Of a DNA stretch of 9,594 bases, positions 1 to 4,693 are shown piece by piece (the first letter of the stretch is position 1; the number at the start of each line of letters is the position of its first letter). A program made the position numbers and the translations under genes. The notes beneath the pieces were generated by a model. The model searched no databases. It was not told the origin of the DNA and was given only the letters and a program-made list of their open reading frames with translations. Source of the stretch: Actinomycetes bacterium (GTDB taxonomy: Bacteria > Actinomycetota > CADDZG01 > JAHWKV01); NCBI GenBank assembly GCA_029263035.1, contig JAJCYF010000061.1, positions 1 to 9,594 of the forward strand, read 5' to 3'.

Positions 1-77
1 ACCGGGAGATGGAGTTCGAGGTCCGCTACGGTTCTTCGTTCCAGGACCGGGACAACGGGGTCCTGGCCTCCGACTGA
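1..77 (+). CDS. C-terminal end of an unidentified protein (5' truncated by window edge)
   Basis: Only the last 24 codons are present. The frame starting at base 3 is open to a TGA at 75-77 and ends in residues EVRYGSSFQDRDNGVLASD. The G/C-rich third positions fit the coding style of the later genes. The other two forward frames run past this point with Pro/Arg/Gly-rich translations typical of shadows. The fragment is too short to assign a family. It is followed by a change to less GC-rich sequence, so it is probably the last host-type gene before the NYN region. Confidence 0.5.
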   Translation, partial: REMEFEVRYGSSFQDRDNGVLASD

Positions 78-146
78 GCCCCCGGCCGGCCAGTTTCGCT
101 AAACCCCCGTGGCGGCAGCCTGCGATAATTTCCCTAACAACCAGTC

Positions 147-165
147 ATCCTTGACGCGTAAGGAT
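147..165. repeat. Near-perfect 19-bp palindrome with central ACGCGT
   Basis: ATCCTT (147-152) and AAGGAT (160-165) are perfect inverted arms around GACGCGT. Without the single G at 153 the whole element would be an exact 18-bp palindrome with ACGCGT at its centre. It lies in the 97-bp gap between the stop of the left-edge gene and the stop of the NYN gene. It has no T-tract on either strand, so it is a poor intrinsic terminator. It could be a protein-binding site or a weak transcript-end hairpin. The function is unknown. Confidence 0.45.
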
Positions 166-174
166 CCCACCGGA

Positions 175-804
175 TTAGCGAACACGGGGAATGTTGTAAT
201 CGGTCGTATCCTGCACTTGACGGTACTGGTTCCGGTCGAACCAATGACATCGGATGTCTTTCCCAGCGACGCGCAGTCTCGGCCGGCCGCTTCGTGGCTG
301 CCCCCACGAGCAAACCTCTGGAAATGGAGAGTTATCCGCGGCAGCCAAGTCGCATACGGCTTCTAGGGCTGGCAGGAGGTCTGTGTCTCCTGAAAAGACA
401 ATGCCGACATCGTAGGCGTTCTGCATCTTCAACATCACGAGGTCGACGGCTAGCTTGACGTCGATCCCCTTCTCCTGGGCGGGGGTACTAGGCCAGTCGC
501 GCGGGTATCGAAGCGTTCGGGGGACGACCGTAATCCCCAACTTCTCCCAACCGGAAATCTGCCTCATACGCGCACCGTAGCTTCTTGGTTCCCGGCTGGA
601 AGAAGGAAGGCCGGCGTAGACTCTCACCTCACCCAACTCCCGGGGCATCCGGGTTACATCTCGTCCGCAGATGTTGTTTCCCAACAAAGTGGGGTGAAAT
701 TGGCCCTTGGAGTGGAAGTCGTTCTTCTGAAAGAACGCTTCGCGTGCACCTGAGTAGGCGTTCTGATAGTCGATGAACAGAACGACTCGATGCAAGTCGG
801 GCAA
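175..804 (-). CDS. NYN-domain (PIN-like) ribonuclease family protein
   Basis: This is a 209-aa protein with NYN-domain signatures. FIDYQN near the N-terminus carries the first acidic residue (D12). KGIDVKLAVDL (112-122) carries D115 and D121. FSGDTDLLPAL (137-147) carries D140 and D142. These match the metal-binding acidic cluster of the LabA/NYN/PIN-like fold, whose members are usually RNases. There is no signal peptide or membrane segment, so it should be cytoplasmic. The start is TTG (804-802), with a GGGGGG run 5 nt upstream as the only Shine-Dalgarno-like sequence. An intrinsic terminator sits directly before that run (see 816-858). The gene stands alone, with no antitoxin, helicase or methyltransferase partner next to it. 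Its base composition is less GC-rich than the neighbours, which suggests acquisition by transfer. The substrate is unknown. The family call is firm; nuclease activity is inferred. Confidence 0.85.
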   Translation of the reverse strand: MPDLHRVVLFIDYQNAYSGAREAFFQKNDFHSKGQFHPTLLGNNICGRDVTRMPRELGEVRVYAGLPSSSREPRSYGARMRQISGWEKLGITVVPRTLRYPRDWPSTPAQEKGIDVKLAVDLVMLKMQNAYDVGIVFSGDTDLLPALEAVCDLAAADNSPFPEVCSWGQPRSGRPRLRVAGKDIRCHWFDRNQYRQVQDTTDYNIPRVR

Positions 805-815
805 AATATCCCCCC

Positions 816-858
816 AAAAAAAAGCCCCGCCAGTTCACCTTTCAGTGGACGGCGGGGA
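816..858 (-). terminator. Strong Rho-independent terminator just upstream of the NYN start codon
   Basis: Read on the - strand, the arms GGCGGGG (851-857) and CCCCGCC (825-831) pair perfectly. They continue, after one bulged base (832), into six further pairs (845-850 with 833-838, one of them G-U) around a 6-nt loop. Eight T residues (823-816) follow. This is a textbook intrinsic terminator. It is oriented toward the NYN gene and its T-run ends 11 bases before the TTG codon, so it terminates transcription entering the gene rather than leaving it. Confidence 0.82.
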
Positions 859-944
859 GCAGTTAGTAGAACTTACCCGGTTTGCGTTGTCCCTACAAGG
901 GCGTTTCAGTCTAGATCTAGTATCGGCTGACTCCGACACTACAT

Positions 945-973
945 ATAGTGTTCACTTAGGAGAAATTAACCAA
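945..973 (-). promoter_or_regulatory. Weak candidate sigma70-type promoter for the NYN leader
   Basis: On the - strand TTGGTT (973-968) lies 17 bp from CACTAT (950-945). Transcription would start near 938 and yield an RNA of about 120 nt to the terminator at 816. The -10 overlaps the 936-951 inverted repeat, as an operator would. The hexamer matches are only fair, so this is a guess supported mainly by position. Confidence 0.25.
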
Positions 974-1103
974 CCGTCTTCAAGTTCAGGACGTTTGTAC
1001 TAACCGACACGTCGAAACAACCCACGATAAAGCAGATATCTTGAGGGGGTCCGGCCGCCCTCGGCCGCACCACAAGTCCGTCCCCGATCCACGGAGGTAC
1101 CCA

Positions 1104-1694
1104 ATGGCTGCCGGCACGCGCTCGGCCTCTTCCCGTCCCCTGTCCGAGCTGCGTTCCCAGCTGGCCCAGGTCATCCTGGACTTCGGTTACGAACGCCGGG
1201 AGGAGCCGTTCCAGCTTTCCTCCGGCGGCACCAGCCACGATTACATCGATGCCAAGCGGGCGATCGCCAAAGGCAGCCGCTTCGGGTTGGTGGCCGAAGC
1301 CATCCTGGCGCTGGCCGCCGAACACTCGGTCACCTTCGACGCCGCCGGCGGCATGACCATGGGGGCCGACCCCATCGGCGTCGCGGTATCCATGCTCTCC
1401 GACACCGAGTGGTTCTCGGTCCGCAAGGCCTCCAAGGGCCACGGCCGGCAACGCCGGATAGAGGGCAAGGAGTTCGGTCCGGGCGTCAGGGTCCTGCTGG
1501 TGGACGATGTCATCACCTCCGGCCGCTCGATCCTGGATGCGCTGGATGCGCTGGGCGAGGTCGACGCCGATGTGGTCCTGGCGACCACCCTGGTGGACCG
1601 GGGCGACGCCGCCCGGGGAGCCTTCGCCGAGCGGGAGGTCCGCTACGAGCCGCTTTTGACCTACAAGGACCTGGGGATCGACCCGGTCGGCTAA
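1104..1694 (+). CDS. pyrE: Orotate phosphoribosyltransferase
   Basis: This 196-aa protein matches OPRTase in length and motifs. The enzyme transfers the phosphoribosyl group of PRPP to orotate, giving orotidine 5'-monophosphate in de novo pyrimidine synthesis in the cytosol. Residues 107-121 (VRKASKGHGRQRRIEG region) form the conserved flexible Lys-rich catalytic loop. Residues 130-140 (VLLVDDVITSG) are the PRPP-binding signature with the paired Asp. The N-terminal FQLSSGGTSHDYIDAK stretch (36-51) is the orotate/PRPP site region. The ATG at 1104 was chosen because CGGAGG lies 6 nt upstream (1092-1097) and homology begins there; an in-frame ATG at 1041 has no such site. No OMP decarboxylase or other pyr gene is adjacent. 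The TAA stop overlaps the stop of the convergent methyltransferase gene by 4 bp. Confidence 0.93.
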   Translation: MAAGTRSASSRPLSELRSQLAQVILDFGYERREEPFQLSSGGTSHDYIDAKRAIAKGSRFGLVAEAILALAAEHSVTFDAAGGMTMGADPIGVAVSMLSDTEWFSVRKASKGHGRQRRIEGKEFGPGVRVLLVDDVITSGRSILDALDALGEVDADVVLATTLVDRGDAARGAFAEREVRYEPLLTYKDLGIDPVG

Positions 1695-2329
1695 CTGCGC
1701 CGGGCTACGCCTCGCACACAGGTGGAGGCGGGCGACGGCAGCCCCGACTCCGGGAACCGGAACCGCTCGATTTGGGAGACGGTGAAACCTGCGTCCTGCA
1801 TCGCTCGCACGGTGTCCCGGTGGGTGTGGCAGCCGCCGAACAGCAGCGGCCACACGGTTGCGTCGACCGCCCGCTGCACCCGGGCCAGCCCGGGGGTCCC
1901 GGCGCGGACGTGCTCCAGGAAGTGAAGTGTTCCGCCCGGCTTCAGCACCCGGCGGGCTTCGGTGAGCGCCGCAGCCTGGTCGACCGAGCACAACACCAGC
2001 GACATCACCACCGCATCGAACTCGCCGTCTGCGGCCGGCAGGTTCTCCGCAGTCCCGTCGGCCACCTCAATCCGGGGCCCGGCCTTCCCGGCGGCCACTT
2101 GCGCCTTCTCCCGCAGGTAGCGGTCGGGCTCCACCGCCAGGACCCGGGTGACACCGGGCGGGTAGTGGGCGAAGTTCAGGCCGTTGCCGGCGCCGACCTC
2201 CACCACGCTGCCCTGCAGACCGGCCAAAAGCTCCGTGCGGTAGGCGGCAAGGCCCTGTTTTTCCATCGCCCCGCTGCACCTGGTGTAGATGCGGGAGAAG
2301 ATCGGGTGACTGACCTTTGCCGGGCTCAC
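1691..2329 (-). CDS. Class I SAM-dependent methyltransferase (Methyltransf_11/UbiE-like)
   Basis: This 212-aa cytoplasmic protein has the Rossmann methyltransferase order. VVEVGAGNGLNF (42-53) is the SAM-binding motif I. AVEPD (about 65-69) is the acidic end of strand beta-2, where the SAM ribose binds. FDAVVMSLVLCSV is motif IV and RVLKPGGTLHFLEHV is the post-motif strand typical of the type-11 family. The N-terminal HPIFSRIYTRCSGAMEKQG stretch resembles METTL7-like and phospholipid/quinone-type methyltransferases, but the substrate cannot be read from sequence. Its GTG start overlaps the upstream gene's stop as GTGA, with no clear Shine-Dalgarno, which indicates translational coupling. Its TAG stop interlocks with the pyrE TAA. 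Confidence 0.88.
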   Translation of the reverse strand: MSPAKVSHPIFSRIYTRCSGAMEKQGLAAYRTELLAGLQGSVVEVGAGNGLNFAHYPPGVTRVLAVEPDRYLREKAQVAAGKAGPRIEVADGTAENLPAADGEFDAVVMSLVLCSVDQAAALTEARRVLKPGGTLHFLEHVRAGTPGLARVQRAVDATVWPLLFGGCHTHRDTVRAMQDAGFTVSQIERFRFPESGLPSPASTCVRGVARRS

Positions 2330-2976
2330 TTAGGCCGGTTGGTCCGGGCGACGACCCAGGTGAACGGCTGGACCACGCCGGAGGGGGTGACGTGCTCCTC
2401 CCGGCTACCGGCAACCACCTGAAGCCCCACCGAGCCCAGCCTGCGGGTTAGCTCCTTTATGTCGTAGCGGGCCACCGGCAGCCCGGAGCACCGGGCGGGG
2501 CCGTCGGGGGCGAAGGTGGCCAGCACCGCGTAACCGGGCCGGGCGACCGCCGAGCCGAGCTTGTCCAGGTACGCCTGCTGCTGGTCTTGGTCGGTCAGGA
2601 AGTGAAACACCGCCCGGTCGTGCCACAGTCCGTAGCTGCGGGTGGGGGCCCAGGTAAGAAGGTCGGCATGGATCCATTCGACGACGGCGTCCGGCCCCAG
2701 CCGCTGCTTTGCCGTCTCCAGGGCGGTGGAGGAAAGATCGAGGACCGAGACGTCGGTGTAGCCCATCTCCACCAGGCTGTCGACGAAGGTCGAGGCCCCG
2801 CCGCCCACGTCGATGATCGGGGTATCCGGCTGGAGTCCCAGTGTGGTCACAAGCTCTATCGACCGGGCGGCGTGGGGCTGGTACCAGCTGACCCCTGAGG
2901 CCGTTTTACTCTCGTAAGCGGCATCCCAGTGAGCCTGCTGCGCCCCCGCTTCAGCCTGTTGCTGGCGTGCTCCCAT
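2326..2976 (-). CDS. Class I SAM-dependent methyltransferase, WHDRAVFHFL-type
   Basis: From the ATG at 2976 the protein is 216 aa. An in-frame TTG at 3018 would add 14 residues rich in Gly/Cys that look non-coding. HWDAAYESK (16-24) is a common N-terminal helix in this family. IIDVGGGAS (54-62) is motif I, VLDLS (78-82) is the end of strand beta-2, HADLLTW (103-109) the following loop, and WHDRAVFHFL (118-127) the motif IV region characteristic of small bacterial methyltransferases related to the thiopurine/tellurite-type group. The target is unknown. It is the first gene of a two-gene operon and overlaps the next methyltransferase by the 4 nt GTGA. The two proteins are not close copies, so this is not a recent duplication. 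Confidence 0.85.
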   Translation of the reverse strand: MGARQQQAEAGAQQAHWDAAYESKTASGVSWYQPHAARSIELVTTLGLQPDTPIIDVGGGASTFVDSLVEMGYTDVSVLDLSSTALETAKQRLGPDAVVEWIHADLLTWAPTRSYGLWHDRAVFHFLTDQDQQQAYLDKLGSAVARPGYAVLATFAPDGPARCSGLPVARYDIKELTRRLGSVGLQVVAGSREEHVTPSGVVQPFTWVVARTNRPK

Positions 2977-3109
2977 ACCGCATTCTTGCGCCGCGCCACG
3001 CCCCCCACAATCCCCCAAAACAAAGTGATTCTGGGTATAAGCCGGTCCGGGGCATTCCCTAAGAGGGGCCGACGACGCCCAGAGTCTTACGACATGGCAA
3101 ACCCGTACC

Positions 3110-3139
3110 TTGTCACACCACCCGAGTATTCTTTTCTAT
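3110..3139 (+). promoter_or_regulatory. Possible promoter before the small acidic-protein gene
   Basis: TTGTCA (3110-3115) and TTCTAT (3134-3139) are spaced 18 bp on the + strand. The predicted start point is only a few bases before the ATG at 3151, which would leave little or none of the AGAGG ribosome binding site (3141-3145) in the mRNA. The -35 match is good and the -10 moderate. The rest of 2977-3150 shows nothing clear. Confidence 0.28.
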
Positions 3140-3150
3140 GAGAGGCGGAC

Positions 3151-3345
3151 ATGACTGAGCAACCCGATAGCAAGCGAGATCAACGGCCGGCGCCGGCGCT
3201 TGGCGTACACAAGAGCTTTGACGAACTGCAGGCGGATCAGGAGGTGACCGGTCGATTCGACATCGACGATCTGGCCGACTTCGACTCCTCCGAGGCGGAA
3301 CTCGATGCATACGACGAGGCTCTCCGGCGGCTTTCAGACGCTTGA
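3151..3345 (+). CDS. Small acidic protein of unknown function (64 aa)
   Basis: The ATG at 3151 has AGAGG 5 nt upstream, and the reading frame ends at TGA 3343-3345. I do not recognise the family. The protein is strongly acidic, with 18 Asp/Glu against 7 Lys/Arg. The first 20 residues are polar and proline-containing. The second half (about 24-62) is rich in Asp, Ala and Leu with a helical pattern ending in DEALRRL. There are no Cys residues, membrane segments or signal peptide. It could be a small protein-binding partner or a soluble regulatory peptide, but nothing in the neighbourhood decides this. It is transcribed away from the methyltransferase pair and toward the ZIP gene. It could also be a chance open frame, though the ribosome binding site and composition argue for a real gene. 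Confidence 0.6.
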   Translation: MTEQPDSKRDQRPAPALGVHKSFDELQADQEVTGRFDIDDLADFDSSEAELDAYDEALRRLSDA

Positions 3346-3386
3346 CTCCGGACCAGATCCCCGACGGACCGAAGGTGGTGCACTCG

Positions 3387-3469
3387 GACCTGTAGCGCAG
3401 GTCGCTAGATGCGAGGAAGTATTCTGCGAGACCTGACGATAATGCGCCGTCGCTTGTTCCGCTACAGGT
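3387..3469. repeat. Overlapping inverted repeats between convergent genes
   Basis: GACCTG (3387-3392) and CAGGTC (3398-3403) form a 6-bp stem with loop TAGCG. TAGCG (3393-3397) can instead pair with CGCTA (3403-3407). ACCTGTAGCG (3388-3397) has a perfect 10-bp inverted copy, CGCTACAGGT, at 3460-3469, which covers the stop codon of the ZIP gene. The three pairings exclude one another. There is no T-tract, so this is not a standard terminator, although a shared transcript-end structure for the convergent genes is possible. Confidence 0.4.
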
Positions 3470-4112
3470 GGGTTGCCGCTACCCAGGCCAGTCCCAGCAG
3501 GGCACCCATCCAGCCGTAGCCGGTCGGGCGGGTGCGCTGCTGCCACAACACCCAGGCCATGAAGGCGAAGCAGCCGGTAGCCACCCCCATCGCAATCCCG
3601 AGCGGCCGGGCGGAAGCTCCCGCATCCGCCAGCCACAGCTGCGACCCGGCGAACCCGGCGGCGACCATCGCCCAGGTTCCGGCGCAGCGCAGTAGCGCGG
3701 CCCCGGAGGAAAGGCCGGCCCGGGTCAACACCGCATACAGGGCGACGCTCTCCGGGACCAGGTGCATGATCAGGCCGGTAACCAGCAGGACACCGCCCCC
3801 GGCCCCCACCTTCAGCCCGGCACCGGCGGCGACCCCTTCCAGAACGGCGTGGAGCGCAACCCCGATGCCGGCCGCGCTCGCCGCCCAGGCGGCAGTCCGG
3901 CCTTTGGCCAGGCGGCCCGAGCCCACCATCAGGGCGAAGCCCAACCCGGCCCACAGCCAGGCCCGGCCCGCCACGGCATCCAGCGACATCGGCAAAGCGT
4001 CGAAAATCACAACGCCGAGGAAAACCCCTGCCGCCAGCGGGATCAGCGGTGCCGCCCGCCCGGCTTTCGGGGCGTCCGGCTCTACGGCGGCCGGCCTGGC
4101 GTCCAGGATCAC
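3462..4112 (-). CDS. ZIP-family divalent metal transporter
   Basis: This 216-aa integral membrane protein has about seven hydrophobic segments. The diagnostic features are two consecutive helices with metal-ligand motifs. LHAVLEG (87-93, H88 and E92) corresponds to the HNxPEG motif of ZIP helix IV. HLVPE (117-121, H117 and E121) corresponds to the HxxPE motif of helix V. ZIP proteins bring Zn2+ and related cations into the cytoplasm. The usual Asn after the helix IV His is Ala here and the Pro before Glu is Leu, so the site is divergent. The protein is shorter than typical 8-helix ZIPs (about 240-300 aa) and lacks a His-rich loop. The GTG start overlaps the marR stop as GTGA and has only a weak ribosome binding site, so translation is probably coupled to marR. 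Transport direction and metal are inferred from the family. Confidence 0.8.
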   Translation of the reverse strand: MILDARPAAVEPDAPKAGRAAPLIPLAAGVFLGVVIFDALPMSLDAVAGRAWLWAGLGFALMVGSGRLAKGRTAAWAASAAGIGVALHAVLEGVAAGAGLKVGAGGGVLLVTGLIMHLVPESVALYAVLTRAGLSSGAALLRCAGTWAMVAAGFAGSQLWLADAGASARPLGIAMGVATGCFAFMAWVLWQQRTRPTGYGWMGALLGLAWVAATHL

Positions 4113-4612
4113 CGGCCCGATGCAGCCCGCACTGCGCTCTTGTCCGCCGCCGAAGCGACCATCGGCCCCGGCGTCGCCAGGAGGTTGAGCAGCCCGGAGA
4201 GCTCGGCCCGCTGCTCGGGGCTGAGTGGGGCAAAAAGTTGTTCCTGAGCCTTGGTCGTAGCGTCCTTGGCTCTAAGGAGCACCCGCCGGCCCGCCGGGGT
4301 CAGGTGCAGGGCATACCGGCGCCGGTCGGAGGGGTCGGACCGGCGTTCGGTCCACCCCGCCTTCTGACAGTCGTCGAGGACCAGGACCATCGAGCTGGCG
4401 CCGATCTGCAGACGCTCGCCGAGGGCGGCCTGGGAGAGCCCCTGGTTGGTCTCCAGCGCGCGGAGCACCGCGAACTGCCGCATGGTGAGTCCCAGGGGGG
4501 CCAGCGCATCCGACAGGCGCAGGCGGGTGACCGTTCCCAGCCGGGAAAGGATCAGCCCCAGGTCGTCCGCCAGAGCGAACGGTTCCTCAGCCGGGTCCCC
4601 TTGCCGTACCAT
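4109..4612 (-). CDS. MarR-family transcriptional regulator
   Basis: This 167-aa protein has the MarR winged-helix layout. A helical dimerisation N-terminus is followed by LTMRQFAVLRAL (42-53), then the helix-turn-helix SQAALGERLQIGASSMVLVLDDCQ (within 60-83). The wing carries the hallmark DPSDRRR (93-99), followed by LTPAGR and C-terminal helices. It should bind a palindromic operator and be released by a ligand. It is the first gene of an operon with the ZIP transporter. It has almost no His (one, at 103) and one Cys, so it lacks the Zn site of AdcR/ZitR-type MarR proteins; a metal ligand should not be assumed. ATG at 4612 follows a TATAAT box by 6 nt, implying a leaderless mRNA. The inverted repeat at 4634-4656 is its likely own operator. 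Confidence 0.92.
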   Translation of the reverse strand: MVRQGDPAEEPFALADDLGLILSRLGTVTRLRLSDALAPLGLTMRQFAVLRALETNQGLSQAALGERLQIGASSMVLVLDDCQKAGWTERRSDPSDRRRYALHLTPAGRRVLLRAKDATTKAQEQLFAPLSPEQRAELSGLLNLLATPGPMVASAADKSAVRAASGR

Positions 4613-4618
4613 ACAAGT

Positions 4619-4624
4619 ATTATA
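4619..4624 (-). promoter_or_regulatory. -10 box of the marR promoter (leaderless)
   Basis: A consensus TATAAT on the - strand ends 6 nt before the marR ATG, so the transcript should start at or one base before the start codon. No good -35 hexamer is seen at 16-18 bp. The corresponding place lies inside the 4634-4656 inverted repeat, where a bound repressor would block polymerase. Confidence 0.6.
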
Positions 4625-4633
4625 GGCAACATC

Positions 4634-4656
4634 AATAGTTAGTGCTGCGAACTATT
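4634..4656. promoter_or_regulatory. Inverted repeat AATAGTT-N9-AACTATT, candidate MarR operator
   Basis: AATAGTT (4634-4640) and AACTATT (4650-4656) are perfect 7-bp inverted arms with a 9-bp spacer, giving arm centres 16 bp apart. It is A/T-rich in a G/C-rich region. It sits in the divergent intergenic space between the marR -10 box and the putative -35 of the glycosyltransferase promoter. MarR proteins typically bind such palindromes next to their own gene. Repression of both directions is an inference. Confidence 0.55.
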
Positions 4657-4657
4657 C

Positions 4658-4686
4658 TTCGGCAAACGGCGTCCGGGCTCTACAAT
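4658..4686 (+). promoter_or_regulatory. Promoter for the glycan operon, apparently leaderless
   Basis: TACAAT (4681-4686) matches the -10 consensus at five of six positions and ends 7 nt before the TTG start of the glycosyltransferase. A weak -35, TTCGGC (4658-4663), is spaced 17 bp. There is no Shine-Dalgarno in the 7 nt between, which fits a leaderless message. The -35 abuts the 4634-4656 inverted repeat. Confidence 0.45.
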
Positions 4687-4693
4687 TGCGGCG

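Larger units (their letters stand above)
810..975 (-). promoter_or_regulatory. Structured leader upstream of the NYN gene (candidate attenuator or small RNA)
   Basis: Together with bases up to 1103 this is the largest gene-free stretch (about 300 nt). Read on the - strand toward the NYN gene, it holds a run of small inverted repeats: 936-951 (6-4-6 hairpin), 911-920 (perfect palindrome CTAGATCTAG), 891-901 (CCCT-tgt-AGGG, which can alternatively pair as TTGT-AGGG-ACAA) and about 867-880 (AGTT-ctact-AACT). The run ends in the strong terminator at 816-858. The order of several stems, then a terminator, then an SD-like G-run and start codon is the layout of a transcription-attenuation leader. 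It could equally be a short independent RNA of about 120-130 nt. No known riboswitch class was recognised. Bases 976-1103 show nothing clear beyond the pyrE ribosome binding site. Confidence 0.4.

Noticed and set aside
966..1991. Long - strand open frame (341 codons) across pyrE
   Set aside because: It is antisense to the well-supported pyrE gene and overlaps the methyltransferase in another frame. Its Arg/Gly/Ala-rich, motif-free translation is typical of shadow frames in high-GC DNA.
1409..2422. Long + strand open frame (337 codons) across the end of pyrE and the methyltransferase
   Set aside because: It is an alternative frame over two recognised genes, Gly/Pro/Arg-rich and without domain motifs.
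3094..3141. 15-codon open frame before the small acidic protein, as a possible leader peptide
   Set aside because: It has no convincing ribosome binding site and no run of regulatory codons. It overlaps the putative promoter and is short enough to be chance.
3334..4233. 299-codon - strand frame over the ZIP gene
   Set aside because: The translation is Arg/Gly-rich and low complexity, whereas the 3462-4112 frame gives clear membrane helices and ZIP motifs.
3532..4642. Several + strand frames of about 160-220 codons opposite the ZIP and marR genes
   Set aside because: They are Pro/Ala/Arg-rich antisense shadows with no domain signatures. The opposite strand has two clear families.
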